DNA from: Clostridium intestinale DSM 6191
GTDB taxonomy: Bacteria; Bacillota; Clostridia; Clostridiales; Clostridiaceae
Assembly: GCF_900130055.1 (NCBI RefSeq)
Contig: NZ_FQXU01000007.1
Coordinates: 197,946-261,945, forward strand
DNA length: 64,000 nucleotides
Reading direction: 5' to 3'
Each line of letters begins with the position of its first letter. Position 1 is the first letter of the stretch. Position numbers and translations under genes: made by a program. Under the pieces are notes generated by a model. It saw nothing but the letters and a program-made list of their open reading frames with translations, was not told the DNA's origin and made no database searches. This document shows positions 18,914-28,216 of the stretch, piece by piece.

Positions 18914-19165
18914 CTATTTTCTACCTAATATTTCATCATTACTTGGAATTTTAAGAGTTTTTTTACGTTTGGTCATAATTCCGCCTATTCTTCCTGTTTC
19001 CTCTGCTGTAAGTCCTCCCCATCCAAATTCATCTACCTTATCTTTTAAACCTAATTCTTCTGCAATTTCATATTTTAGTTTTTCTCTTAATTTTTCTACA
19101 TCAGTTAACTCTTTATTGTTTTTAATCTTTGACTTTATTATTTTTTTCAAAGGTGTTTTACTCAT
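18914..19165 (-). CDS. Alpha/beta-type small acid-soluble spore protein
   Basis: The 83-residue protein has both signatures of the family: the germination-protease site region KYEIAEELGL (31-40) and the DNA-binding GWGGLTAEETGRIGG (about 48-62) followed by MTKRK. These proteins coat spore DNA in the forespore, hold it in A-like form and protect it from UV and heat, then are degraded by GPR on outgrowth. The basic N-terminal tail of about 25 residues makes it longer than the 60-70 residue major SASPs and is like minor or Ssp4-type proteins. The ribosome site is GGGGG. I could not place a confident sigma-G promoter. Confidence 0.9.
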   Translation of the reverse strand: MSKTPLKKIIKSKIKNNKELTDVEKLREKLKYEIAEELGLKDKVDEFGWGGLTAEETGRIGGIMTKRKKTLKIPSNDEILGRK

Positions 19166-19338
19166 AATTAACCCCCTATAAAAAGTATTTCACTTTATAT
19201 TTTTTCTTTAAGAGACAAAAATTATTCATATCACTGCTATTATTTGTTCAAAAACCTTGATATTTAATATACTTTTCTCTATATTAGGATTATAATGATT
19301 AGTAAAGTCATTTTATTTATTTTTAGGAGGGGATTATT

Positions 19339-20331
19339 TTGTATAACGTGGCAATAGTTGGGGCTACTGGAAACGTAGGCAGAAAGTTTTTAGAAATTCT
19401 TCAAGAGAGGAACTTTCCAGTGAAAGAACTTTACTTGTTTGCTTCTGAAAGAAGTGAGGGTAAAGCATTAAAATTTAAAGGACAAGATATCCTTGTAGAA
19501 GCTACAAGAGAAGAAAATATTAAAGGCAAAAAAATAGACTTCGCTCTATTTTCAGCTGGAGGAGATACTTCATTAGAGTTTGCTCCAATTTTCTCTAAAT
19601 ACGGGGCTGTAGTAATTGATAATTCAAGTGCATGGAGAATGAATCCTGAGGTGCCACTAGTAGTACCGGAGGTAAATCCAGAAGATATAGATTGGAACAA
19701 AGGAATAATAGCAAATCCTAACTGTTCAACAATTCAAGCAGTTGTGTCGTTAAAGCCTCTTTATGATAAATATGGAATAAAAAGAATTATTTATTCAACC
19801 TATCAAGCAGTTTCTGGTGCAGGAATACAAGGAATTAAAGATTTAGAGGATGGATTAAAAGGTGAAGCTCCAAAGAAGTTCCCTTATCCTATAGCAGGTA
19901 ATGTACTTCCTCATATAGATGTATTCACAGATAATGGATACACTAAAGAGGAAATAAAAATGATCGAAGAAACTAAAAAAATACTTCATAATCAAGATCT
20001 AAAAATTACTGCAACTACAGTAAGAGTTCCTGTTTTAAATTCTCATTCAGAAAGTATAAACGTTGAACTTGAAAATGAATTTAAGATAGAAGATATATTT
20101 TCTTTATTAAGCAACTCAACAGGAATAACTGTATATGATAATATTAAAGAGTTACAATATCCTACGGCTCTAGAAATCAGTGGCAAAGATGATGTTTATG
20201 TTGGAAGAATAAGACGAGATTTCTCCTTAGACAACGGATTAAACTTATGGGTAGTTGCTGATAATATAAGAAAAGGAGCCGCTTTAAACGCTATTCAAAT
20301 AGCAGAATTAATTATATCAAAAGAAAAATAA
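19339..20331 (+). CDS. asd: Aspartate-semialdehyde dehydrogenase
   Basis: This 330-residue enzyme reduces aspartyl phosphate with NADPH to aspartate semialdehyde, the branch point to lysine/DAP and to threonine/methionine. VAIVGATGNVGRKF at the N-terminus is the NADP-binding loop, and PNCSTIQ holds the catalytic cysteine (about 130). The start is TTG at 19339: AGGAGGGG lies six bases upstream and the protein then starts at the expected strand. First gene of asd-dapA-dapB. No lysine riboswitch is present in the 170-base leader. Confidence 0.97.
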   Translation: MYNVAIVGATGNVGRKFLEILQERNFPVKELYLFASERSEGKALKFKGQDILVEATREENIKGKKIDFALFSAGGDTSLEFAPIFSKYGAVVIDNSSAWRMNPEVPLVVPEVNPEDIDWNKGIIANPNCSTIQAVVSLKPLYDKYGIKRIIYSTYQAVSGAGIQGIKDLEDGLKGEAPKKFPYPIAGNVLPHIDVFTDNGYTKEEIKMIEETKKILHNQDLKITATTVRVPVLNSHSESINVELENEFKIEDIFSLLSNSTGITVYDNIKELQYPTALEISGKDDVYVGRIRRDFSLDNGLNLWVVADNIRKGAALNAIQIAELIISKEK

Positions 20332-20348
20332 AATCGGAGGTTTAATTT

Positions 20349-21230
20349 ATGTCTATTTTTACAGGTGCAGGCGTTGCTCTTGTTACTCCATTTAATGAAT
20401 CAGGGGTAAATTTTCATAAGTTAAGAGAACTAATAGAATGGCAGATTTCTGAAGGAACAGATGCCATAATAATATGTGGAACTACTGGCGAAGCATCAAC
20501 TATGAGCGAAAGTGAAAAAAAAGATGCTATAAAATTCACAGTAGATACTGTAAATGGACGTATACCAGTTATAGCTGGTACAGGTACCAACAGCACAAAA
20601 ACTTCTATAGACATGAGTAAATGGGCTGAATCAATTGGAGTCGATGGTCTTCTTATAATTAATCCTTATTATAACAAGACTTCTCTAAAAGGACTCTATC
20701 ATCATTTTAAAGCTATAAATGATGAAGTATCCATTCCAATAGTTGTTTACAATGTTCCATCAAGAACAGGTATGAACATTACTCCAAAATCTTTAGAAGC
20801 ACTAATTGAACTTGACAATATCAAGGCAGTTAAGGAAGCATCTGGTGATATTAGCCAAATTGCTCTAATTGCCTCCAAGCTAAAAGACAAAATTGACATT
20901 TACTCAGGAAATGATGATCAAATTGTTCCTATATTATCTCTAGGGGGAAAAGGTGTCATTTCTGTAGCATCAAATATTATCCCTAAAGTAATTCATGACA
21001 TTTGTACCAACTATTTTGACGGTAATGTTAATGCTTCAATGAATCTTCAACTTGAATATTTAGAATTAATTAATACTCTTTTTATTGAAACAAATCCTAT
21101 TCCAGTAAAAACAGCTTTAAACTTAATGAATATGAATGTTGGAGATTTAAGACTTCCTCTTTATGAAATGGAAGACATCAATAAAAACACACTTATAAAT
21201 GTATTATCAAAATACAAACTAATGAAATAG
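20349..21230 (+). CDS. dapA: 4-hydroxy-tetrahydrodipicolinate synthase
   Basis: A TIM-barrel enzyme of 293 residues that condenses pyruvate with aspartate semialdehyde. [14 protein letters not shown] carries the threonine dyad, [10 protein letters not shown] the catalytic tyrosine and arginine, and AVKEASGD the Schiff-base lysine. In spore formers the product also feeds dipicolinic acid. It lies 17 bases after asd with a GGAGG ribosome site. Confidence 0.98.
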   Translation: MSIFTGAGVALVTPFNESGVNFHKLRELIEWQISEGTDAIIICGTTGEASTMSESEKKDAIKFTVDTVNGRIPVIAGTGTNSTKTSIDMSKWAESIGVDGLLIINPYYNKTSLKGLYHHFKAINDEVSIPIVVYNVPSRTGMNITPKSLEALIELDNIKAVKEASGDISQIALIASKLKDKIDIYSGNDDQIVPILSLGGKGVISVASNIIPKVIHDICTNYFDGNVNASMNLQLEYLELINTLFIETNPIPVKTALNLMNMNVGDLRLPLYEMEDINKNTLINVLSKYKLMK

Positions 21231-21240
21231 GAGGAAGATT

Positions 21241-22002
21241 ATGATTAAAGTTTTATTACATGGTTGTTCAGGTAGAATGGGTAAAGTTATATCTTCTACC
21301 GCTCTAAACTTTAATACTTTAAAGATTGTTGCTGGAATTGATAGGTTCAAAACTAATGAACTAGATTATCCTGTATTTACTTCTTTAGAGGACTGTACTG
21401 TAGATTATGATGTACTATTAGATTTCTCTTCTGCAGCTGCTTTAAAAAGTTTATTAGACTTTTCTAAAAAAACAAAAAAACCTATTGTAATATGTTCTAC
21501 AGGTTTTACTCAAGAAGATTTGAATTTAATAGATGAAACATCAAATTTAATTCCTCTTTTCCGCTCAGGTAATATGAGTGTGGGTATAAACCTTATTAAT
21601 AATCTATTAAGAAAAATAACTCCATTTTTATATAATAACTATGACATAGAAATAGTTGAAAAACATCATAATCAGAAATTAGACTCGCCATCTGGTACAG
21701 CTGTTCTTTTAGCAGATACCATAAAAGAATCAATCAGTGAAGAAACTAAGTTTGTTCACGGAAGAGAAGGAATTGCTAAGAGAGAGCATAAAGAAATTGG
21801 AATACATGCTGTTAGAGGCGGCGGAATTGTTGGTGATCATGAAGTTATTTTTGCTGGTGCTGGAGAAGTTATTGAACTAACTCACAAAGCTATCTCAAGA
21901 GAAGTTTTTGCAGTAGGTGCATTAAAAGCTTGTGAATATATGGGTAATATTTCTGAAGCAGGCTTATATGATATGGATGATGTTTTAAATCTTAAATTTT
22001 AA
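21241..22002 (+). CDS. dapB: 4-hydroxy-tetrahydrodipicolinate reductase
   Basis: The 253-residue reductase begins with the nucleotide loop [12 protein letters not shown] and has the catalytic [15 protein letters not shown] block (acid/base His and Lys) near 150. It reduces the DapA product with NAD(P)H. It follows dapA by 10 bases with GGAGGA and ends the operon just before a strong terminator. Confidence 0.98.
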   Translation: MIKVLLHGCSGRMGKVISSTALNFNTLKIVAGIDRFKTNELDYPVFTSLEDCTVDYDVLLDFSSAAALKSLLDFSKKTKKPIVICSTGFTQEDLNLIDETSNLIPLFRSGNMSVGINLINNLLRKITPFLYNNYDIEIVEKHHNQKLDSPSGTAVLLADTIKESISEETKFVHGREGIAKREHKEIGIHAVRGGGIVGDHEVIFAGAGEVIELTHKAISREVFAVGALKACEYMGNISEAGLYDMDDVLNLKF

Positions 22003-22006
22003 GCAA

Positions 22007-22046
22007 AACAAGACTAGTAGTTAAAACTATTAGTCTTGTTTTTTTT
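22007..22046 (+). terminator. Terminator of asd-dapA-dapB
   Basis: 14-bp stem (22007-22020 with 22027-22040, one G-U) followed by T8, starting 4 bases after the dapB stop. Confidence 0.95.
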
Positions 22047-22055
22047 AAAGCATAA

Positions 22056-22086
22056 AAAGAAGCTGTCGCAATAATTTGCGACAGCT
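22056..22086 (-). terminator. Terminator of the opp operon
   Basis: Perfect stem agctgtcgca/tgcgacagct (22061-22070 with 22077-22086), followed on the minus strand by TTCTTTTT. It lies after the oppA stop. Confidence 0.9.
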
Positions 22087-22100
22087 ATTTTTAATTAATC

Positions 22101-23753
22101 TTAGTGAGCTTCAACAAATGCAGTTTGGAAGTAAACAAATCCTAATGGAGAAATGTGTACGTCTTTTACATATGGTTTTAGACCCTTAGTTTGAGTGTAG
22201 TAGTATAATGGTATGATTGGCATATCTTCCATTAATTGAGCTTCTGCATCTTGCATGTACTCTACTCTCTTAGCAGCATCAGTTTCAGTTTTAGCTTTTC
22301 CGATTAATTCATCGTATTTAGCATTGCTGTAAGCAGCATCATTTTGACCTGAACCTGTAACCCACATATCTAAGAATGTCATTGGGTCAACATAGTCACC
22401 TAACCAACCATGTCTAGCAATTGAGTAATTCTTTTGTTTTCTTGTAGTTTGGAATACAGCCCATTCTTGAGCTTTGATTTCTACATTGATTCCAAGATTA
22501 GTTTTCCACATATCTTGAACAGCTTGAGCAACTTGCTCATGACCAGCACCTGAGTTGTATAGAACTTCAATTGTTGGAAGTCCTTTTCCATCAGCATATC
22601 CAGCTTCAGCTAATAATTTCTTAGCTTCTGCCATATCGCCTTCTGGTTTGAAGTATTGAGTTTTAGCGAAGTCTTTTCCGCCTGCAACATTTATTCCAGT
22701 TGGTACAAATGAGAATGCTGGCTCTTGACCACCTTTAAGTATTGATACTAGGTCTTTTCTGTTTATAGCAAGGTTTAACGCTTTTCTAACTTTAGCATCA
22801 GATAATGCTTTTGCAGCATCAGCATTAATGTTTTTAGCATTTGGTCCTACATTTATAACATAGAAGTAAGTTCCAAGATTTGGGAAAGTCTTAACTATGC
22901 CTTCTGACTTTCCAGCTTCGATTTCAACTGAAGGTACACTATCAGTCATATCTAAATCTCCAGCTTTTAATGATGCATAAGCTGAGTTTTGATCTTCAAC
23001 AAGTGTATATTTGATTGTATCTAACTTAACGTCAGCTTTACCATAATAGTTGTCATTTTTAACAAAAGTTATAGAATCTTTTGGTAAAAATTCTTTCATT
23101 TTGAAAGCACCATTTGAGATATAAGTTTCTGGTTTGTTAGCCCAATCAGCATCTTTTTCTACAACATCTTTCTTAACTGGGAAATATGTTGGGAATGCAG
23201 CTAATGATAAGAAATATGGAGTTGGGTTTTCTAATGTAACTACAAGTGTAGAATCATCAGTAGCTTTAACTCCTACATCATCTTTCTTAGCTCCTTTATT
23301 AGTGTTGTAAGACTCACCGTTTTTAAGATAATACATTTGGTAAGCATATTCAGCAGCTGTAGCTGGATCTAATGCTCTTTTCCAAGCGTATTCAAAATCA
23401 CCAGCAGTAACTTGTGATCCATCAGACCATTTTGCATCTTTTCTTAACTTAAATGTATAAGTTAAGCCATCAGCGCTCATTTCATAGCTTTCAGCTACTC
23501 CAGCAACTGGTTGATCATTGTTATCTAGTTTCATTAATCCTTCGAAAGCATTAACTAAAACTATAGCCCCATCCACTGCAGAGTTTAATGCAGGATCAAG
23601 TGTCTTAGGGTTTGCACCTAAGTTATATCTTACGATTTGTTCAGCAGCTGCAGTTGAACCTGAGTCTTTTTTACCACAACCAGCAAGAACAGATAAGCTT
23701 AGTGCTACTGTTAAAGCTGTAGCAAAAATTCTTTTAAGCTTAGTATTTTTCAT
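22101..23753 (-). CDS. oppA: Oligopeptide ABC transporter, substrate-binding lipoprotein
   Basis: The 550-residue SBP_bac_5 protein starts with a lipoprotein signal (KRIFATALTVALSLSVLAGC), with the lipid-bearing Cys at 26. The mature part has the family's GANPKTLDPALNSAVDGAIVL opening and the ANKPETYISNGAFKMKEF block. It is anchored to the outer membrane face and delivers peptides to OppBC. It is the last gene of oppBCDFA, separated from oppF by 56 bases that hold a hairpin, and could thus be expressed above the other subunits. Confidence 0.95.
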   Translation of the reverse strand: MKNTKLKRIFATALTVALSLSVLAGCGKKDSGSTAAAEQIVRYNLGANPKTLDPALNSAVDGAIVLVNAFEGLMKLDNNDQPVAGVAESYEMSADGLTYTFKLRKDAKWSDGSQVTAGDFEYAWKRALDPATAAEYAYQMYYLKNGESYNTNKGAKKDDVGVKATDDSTLVVTLENPTPYFLSLAAFPTYFPVKKDVVEKDADWANKPETYISNGAFKMKEFLPKDSITFVKNDNYYGKADVKLDTIKYTLVEDQNSAYASLKAGDLDMTDSVPSVEIEAGKSEGIVKTFPNLGTYFYVINVGPNAKNINADAAKALSDAKVRKALNLAINRKDLVSILKGGQEPAFSFVPTGINVAGGKDFAKTQYFKPEGDMAEAKKLLAEAGYADGKGLPTIEVLYNSGAGHEQVAQAVQDMWKTNLGINVEIKAQEWAVFQTTRKQKNYSIARHGWLGDYVDPMTFLDMWVTGSGQNDAAYSNAKYDELIGKAKTETDAAKRVEYMQDAEAQLMEDMPIIPLYYYTQTKGLKPYVKDVHISPLGFVYFQTAFVEAH

Positions 23754-23782
23754 GTTTTTTCCCCCTCTAAATTTTATTTATG

Positions 23783-23801
23783 ATAATTGCTTTGCAATTA
23801 T
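23783..23801 (-). promoter_or_regulatory. Hairpin between oppF and oppA
   Basis: A perfect 8-bp stem ataattgc/gcaattat with a 3-nt loop, and no T run behind it, so not a terminator. Such intercistronic hairpins often mark mRNA processing or stabilise the transcript of the binding-protein gene. Confidence 0.5.
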
Positions 23802-23809
23802 TCGCTTAA

Positions 23810-24784
23810 TTAATATAGATGACATGCCACATAATGTTCATTTCCTACATCCTTTAATTCAGGATCTATTTCTGCACATTTTGGCATAGCATACCTACAT
23901 CTAGTTCTAAATCTACATCCAGATGGTGGATCTATTGGTGAAGGAAGATCTCCTTCTAATACTATCCTTTGCATTGCTTTAGCAGCATCTGGATCTGGAA
24001 TAGGTATAGCAGAAAGTAAAGCTTTAGTGTATGGATGTAGTGGTTCTGAATATAATTTATTACTTTCAGCTTTCTCAACTAATCTTCCTAAATACATAAC
24101 CCCTATATGAGTTGATATGTGTTTAACCATAGAAAGATCATGAGCTATAAATAAATATGTTATTCCTAACTCTTCTTGTAACTCTTCAAGCATATTAACA
24201 ACCTGTGCTTGAATAGAAACATCAAGAGCAGATATAGGTTCATCACAAACTATAAAGCTAGGTTCAACAGCTAGAGCTCTAGCTATTCCTATTCTTTGTC
24301 TTTGACCACCTGAAAACTCATGTGGGTATCTATTAATATGGTCCCCATTCAATCCAACTTTATTCAATAAATCTCTAACTCTATCTATTCTTTCATTACC
24401 TTTTAGTAAGTTATGAATATCTAAAGCTTCCCCAACTATATCCCCAACCGTCATTCTTGGATTTAATGATGCATAAGGATCTTGGAAAATCATTTGCATT
24501 TTTTTTCTATATGGTAACATTTCTGAATCTGAAAGGTTTGTAATATCTTTCCCTTCAAATATTATATTACCTGATGTTGGTTTATATAACTTTAGAACAG
24601 TTCTTCCAGTAGTAGTTTTACCACATCCTGATTCTCCAACTAGTCCTAATGTTTCGCCTTCTTTTATATTAAAGCTTACTCTATCAACAGCTTTTACATA
24701 GCTCTTTTTTGAAAACATCCCTTTATTTACAGGGAAGTATTTAGTTAGTTCTTTAACTTCTATAATTGTTTTCTTTTCTTTCAT
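23810..24784 (-). CDS. oppF: Oligopeptide ABC transporter ATPase OppF
   Basis: The 324-residue ATPase has Walker A GESGCGKTTTGR, signature FSGGQRQRIGIARAL, Walker B FIVCDEPISALD and the C-terminal oligo_HPY extension with a cysteine motif (SGCRFRTRCRYAMPKC). That extension in Opp/Dpp ATPases can bind a 4Fe-4S cluster. It starts 3 bases from the oppD stop, with a GGGGGAG ribosome site. Confidence 0.96.
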   Translation of the reverse strand: MKEKKTIIEVKELTKYFPVNKGMFSKKSYVKAVDRVSFNIKEGETLGLVGESGCGKTTTGRTVLKLYKPTSGNIIFEGKDITNLSDSEMLPYRKKMQMIFQDPYASLNPRMTVGDIVGEALDIHNLLKGNERIDRVRDLLNKVGLNGDHINRYPHEFSGGQRQRIGIARALAVEPSFIVCDEPISALDVSIQAQVVNMLEELQEELGITYLFIAHDLSMVKHISTHIGVMYLGRLVEKAESNKLYSEPLHPYTKALLSAIPIPDPDAAKAMQRIVLEGDLPSPIDPPSGCRFRTRCRYAMPKCAEIDPELKDVGNEHYVACHLY

Positions 24785-24787
24785 TTG

Positions 24788-25795
24788 TTACTCCCCCTTC
24801 TTAATAGGTGCTTCAACTTTAGGTGCATCAGGATGATTTAACCAACAAGCTGCACTATGTCCCTCACCAATTTTAAGTAGTGGTGGTTGTTTTTCTATAC
24901 ATAACTTCATTGCATATTCACATCTTGCTGCAAAAGGACATCCAACTGGTGGGTTAAGTAAATCTGGTGGTTGACCTTCTATAGGTTTAAGTTTTTCTCT
25001 AATAATTTCCTTTGGATTTGGAACACTTCCTAAAAGACCCCAAGTATATGGATGTCTTGCTCTATAGAATATGTCTCTAACATCTCCAGATTCAACTATT
25101 ATTCCACCATACATTACATTAATTCTATCACATACATCTGCAACTACTCCTAAATCATGAGTGATTAATATAATTGCAGTTCCTAATTCATTTTTAAGTT
25201 TTTTCATAAGCTCAAGTATCTGTGCTTGAATTGTTACATCCAAAGCAGTAGTTGGCTCATCAGCTATTAAGAACTTAGGATCACAGATTAAAGCCATTGC
25301 TATCATAACTCTTTGTCTCATACCACCAGAGAATTCATGAGGATATTGCTTCATTCTTTGTTCTGGGGAAGGTATTCCAACTAAATTTAGCATCTCAACA
25401 GCTAATTTCTCAGCTTCTTTTTTTGATATTTTTCTATGTTTAATTAATGGTTCAGTTAATTGTTGACCTACAGTGAAAACTGGATTCAAACTTGTCATCG
25501 GGTCTTGGAATATCATCCCTATGTCATTTCCTCTAATTTTCTCCATTTCTTTCTCTGGCATATCTTTAATGTTTTTACCATCAAAGTTAACTTCTCCGCC
25601 AACAACTTTACCATTCTCTTGTAATAATTTCATTATACTCATCATGGTAACACTTTTACCTGAACCAGATTCTCCAACTATTCCTAAAGCTTCTCCTTTG
25701 CCTAAGGAAAAAGAAACTCCTCTAACAGCCTTTACTTCTCCTACATGAGTGAAGAAAGAGGTTCTCAAATCTTTAACGTCTAATATCTTTTCCAT
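24788..25795 (-). CDS. oppD: Oligopeptide ABC transporter ATPase OppD
   Basis: The 335-residue ATPase has Walker A GESGSGKSVTM, signature FSGGMRQRVMIAMAL, Walker B FLIADEPTTALD and the oligo_HPY end (GCPFAARCEYAMKLC). It forms a heterodimer with OppF on the inner membrane face and powers peptide import. It follows oppC by 12 bases. Confidence 0.96.
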   Translation of the reverse strand: MEKILDVKDLRTSFFTHVGEVKAVRGVSFSLGKGEALGIVGESGSGKSVTMMSIMKLLQENGKVVGGEVNFDGKNIKDMPEKEMEKIRGNDIGMIFQDPMTSLNPVFTVGQQLTEPLIKHRKISKKEAEKLAVEMLNLVGIPSPEQRMKQYPHEFSGGMRQRVMIAMALICDPKFLIADEPTTALDVTIQAQILELMKKLKNELGTAIILITHDLGVVADVCDRINVMYGGIIVESGDVRDIFYRARHPYTWGLLGSVPNPKEIIREKLKPIEGQPPDLLNPPVGCPFAARCEYAMKLCIEKQPPLLKIGEGHSAACWLNHPDAPKVEAPIKKGE

Positions 25796-25807
25796 ATCTA
25801 ATTCCTC

Positions 25808-26755
25808 CTACTTTCTCTTCTTAGGATCCAATGCATCACTTAGTCCATCACCAAAAAGATTAAACGCTAAGATTATTAAGCATATAATCAAGGATGGGAA
25901 AAACAACTGATACGGATAAGTGTATATTGCTGTTTGACCATCATTTGCTAATGTTCCTAAAGATGCTCTTGGCGCTGCAACCCCTAAACCTATAAAGCTT
26001 AAGAATGCTTCAGTAAATATAGCTTGAGGTATTAATAATGTAAGTGTAACCATTATTGACCCCATCGCATTTGGAACTAGATGTCTAAATATAATTCTTT
26101 TTCCTGATGCACCAAGAGTTTTTGCTGCAAGAACGAACTCTTGACTCTTAAGTTGAAGAATTTCACCTCTTACTATTCTAGCCATATTAAGCCAATAAGT
26201 TATTGATATAGCAAGGATTATACTTCCAAGTCCACTTCCCGCTTGCCCTGGCTTTGACATTACAGTCATAAGTAAAATTACATATATAGTAGTAGGTATA
26301 GCATATAATATATCTACTATTCTCATCATTATATTATCTACTCTACCGCCAACGTATCCAGATATTCCTCCATAAATTACTCCTATAAATAGGTTAATTA
26401 CAGCCGCAACTAATCCTATAATAAGAGAATATCTTGCACCATACATAGTTCTTACAAATAAGTCTCTTCCTAATGCATCTGTACCAAACCAGTGTTCTGC
26501 AGAAGGGCTTAAATTAGTTGTTTGTAAGTTGTTCTTATCGTAAGTATATTGAGAAACCATAGGTACAATAATAGCCATCAAAGTTATAAATATAACCACT
26601 AATAGAGATATAAGTGCAACTTTATTGTTTTTTAATCTTCTCCATGCATCTTGCCAATAAGTAACTGTTGGTCTAGGTATTTGTTTTAATTGTTTTTCAT
26701 CACCATTTAATGGTTGAAACATGTCTTTTGAAAATTCCACTTGTTCTACCTCCAT
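25808..26755 (-). CDS. oppC: Oligopeptide ABC transporter permease OppC
   Basis: This 315-residue permease has the N-terminal OppC motif (WQDAWRRLKNNKVALISL) and six membrane spans. The cytoplasmic EAA loop is AAKTLGASGKRIIFRHLVPNAMG. The ATG follows the oppB TAG directly (TAGATG), so initiation is probably coupled to oppB translation; a GTG five codons in has a better-placed GGAGG and is an alternative start. N-terminal extension of about 25 cytosolic residues. Confidence 0.95.
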   Translation of the reverse strand: MEVEQVEFSKDMFQPLNGDEKQLKQIPRPTVTYWQDAWRRLKNNKVALISLLVVIFITLMAIIVPMVSQYTYDKNNLQTTNLSPSAEHWFGTDALGRDLFVRTMYGARYSLIIGLVAAVINLFIGVIYGGISGYVGGRVDNIMMRIVDILYAIPTTIYVILLMTVMSKPGQAGSGLGSIILAISITYWLNMARIVRGEILQLKSQEFVLAAKTLGASGKRIIFRHLVPNAMGSIMVTLTLLIPQAIFTEAFLSFIGLGVAAPRASLGTLANDGQTAIYTYPYQLFFPSLIICLIILAFNLFGDGLSDALDPKKRK

Positions 26756-27685
26756 CTAAGCTTCTGTGTTATCTAGTTTAATTCTTGGATCAATTACAAC
26801 GTAAATCAAATCTACTAATAAGTTCGCAACAACAAGAAAAACGCAATAGAATACCGTAGCTCCTAATAAAACTGTATAGTCTCTATTAGTAACTGATTGC
26901 ACGAACTCTCTTCCTAATCCCGGAATAGCAAACATTTTTTCTACAACAAATGATCCTGTTAAAATTGAAGCTATCAATGGACCTAAATATGTAACTACTG
27001 GTATTAAAGAATTTTTTAAAGCATGTTTAAAAATAACAGTAGTTTGACTTAAACCTTTTGCTTTTGCTGTTCTTATATAATCTGATTTCATAACATCTAT
27101 AAGTCTGTTTCTTGATAATCTAGTAATAAATGCTGTTGATGAACCTGATAAAGCAATTACAGGCATGATATAGTTTTTCCAACTTGAAAAACCAGTAGCT
27201 GGAAGCAATCTCCATTTAACTGCAAAGAAGTATATCAGTACAGCAGCCACAACAAAGCTAGGTATGGTAACTCCCAACGTTGCCACGAACATCGATAATG
27301 AATCAGGCCACTTATCTTGATATAAAGCAGCAACAATTCCTAAAAGAATACCTAATACTAAAGATACAAGAATTGCAATTGCACCAACTTTTGCTGAAGC
27401 TGGGAATGAATATCCGATTAACCAGTTAACAGTTCTTCCTTTGTAAGTGTTTAATGAAACACCTAAATCACCCTTAACTAGATTTCCTATGTAGGTTTTA
27501 TATTGTTCACCAAGTGGCTTGTCCAAACCATACTTAACCTCAAGATTTTTCTTTGTTTCAGCTGTCATTTTCTCTCCATCAAATGGACCACCAGGCATAA
27601 ATCTCATTAAAAAGAAAACTGCCGTAGCAACTATGAATATTGTTACAATACTAGAAACTAGCCTTTTGAGCACATATTTTAACAT
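26756..27685 (-). CDS. oppB: Oligopeptide ABC transporter permease OppB
   Basis: The 309-residue permease starts LKYVLKRLVSSIVTIFIVATAVFFLMRFMPGGPFDG, typical of OppB/DppB with a first span and an extracellular loop. EAA loop: RTAKAKGLSQTTVIFKHALKNS. Six spans. It is the first gene of oppBCDFA; an AAAGGAGGAG site precedes it, and the promoter lies about 60 bases upstream. Confidence 0.96.
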   Translation of the reverse strand: MLKYVLKRLVSSIVTIFIVATAVFFLMRFMPGGPFDGEKMTAETKKNLEVKYGLDKPLGEQYKTYIGNLVKGDLGVSLNTYKGRTVNWLIGYSFPASAKVGAIAILVSLVLGILLGIVAALYQDKWPDSLSMFVATLGVTIPSFVVAAVLIYFFAVKWRLLPATGFSSWKNYIMPVIALSGSSTAFITRLSRNRLIDVMKSDYIRTAKAKGLSQTTVIFKHALKNSLIPVVTYLGPLIASILTGSFVVEKMFAIPGLGREFVQSVTNRDYTVLLGATVFYCVFLVVANLLVDLIYVVIDPRIKLDNTEA

Positions 27686-27741
27686 GGACTCTTCTCCTCC
27701 TTTAATCTTTCGCCAAATACATACAAAATTTATTAATTATA

Positions 27742-27769
27742 ATTATATTACACAAAACCAAAATGTCAA
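27742..27769 (-). promoter_or_regulatory. Promoter of oppBCDFA
   Basis: On the minus strand TTGACA (27764-27769) and TATAAT (27742-27747) with a 16-base spacer. A long AT dyad abuts the -35 box on its upstream side. Confidence 0.88.
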
Positions 27770-27770
27770 T

Positions 27771-27810
27771 ATAATATATTAATATTAATTTATAAATATT
27801 AATATATTAT
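27771..27810. repeat. Perfect 16-bp AT inverted repeat next to the opp -35 box
   Basis: Arms 27771-27786 and 27795-27810 are exact reverse complements made only of A and T, with an 8-nt centre. It ends one base before the -35 hexamer, at the place of an UP element or an upstream regulator site. Confidence 0.8.
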
Positions 27811-28183
27811 CAAATTAATAAATGGTTTTTTAACTATTTAATATGTATTTCAAAGGCACTTGTAATCGTTGCATTAATTATATATGCATGCTTTCCAAAC
27901 ACTTTATCTTATTTTTACTTTCACATTTTCCAAGGGGTAATTTCACCCCATTTGATGATAATTTAATAATAATCAATATAAAATTGCTAAGTTTTAATAT
28001 TTATATGAAAATATTAAACTTTTAATGACAAAACATGATTTATTAACAACTTTTTATAATTATATATCTAGTATTCCTCATAATTCTATATAAAATACCC
28101 ATAATAATCATTATTTAATTATCATAATTCTGCAATTGCCTTTGTGATTCTCTAAACTAAGTATCCGCTTTCACATCTTAAAC
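27811..28183. other. Gene-free AT-rich stretch upstream of opp
   Basis: About 370 bases without a convincing gene. A 60-codon frame on + (27843-28025) has no ribosome site and no recognisable product. Small dyads are present: ggggt/acccc near 27936 and an imperfect AT hairpin at 27991-28020. It may hold operator sites or be a decayed gene. Confidence 0.6.
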
Positions 28184-28216
28184 AAAAAAAATCTTAAAGC
28201 AAAGCTTTAAGATTTT
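28184..28216 (-). terminator. Terminator after cobO-aminotransferase
   Basis: Perfect 13-bp stem (28188-28200 with 28204-28216) with T8 behind it on the minus strand. The aminotransferase stop codon (28207-28209) lies inside the hairpin. Confidence 0.9.

Noticed and set aside
19190-19338. Lysine riboswitch upstream of asd
   Set aside because: The 150-base leader has none of the conserved L-box stems or loops and no terminator.
27843-28025. 60-codon frame on + in the opp upstream gap
   Set aside because: No ribosome site, no recognisable motif, AT-rich low-complexity composition; treated as non-coding.
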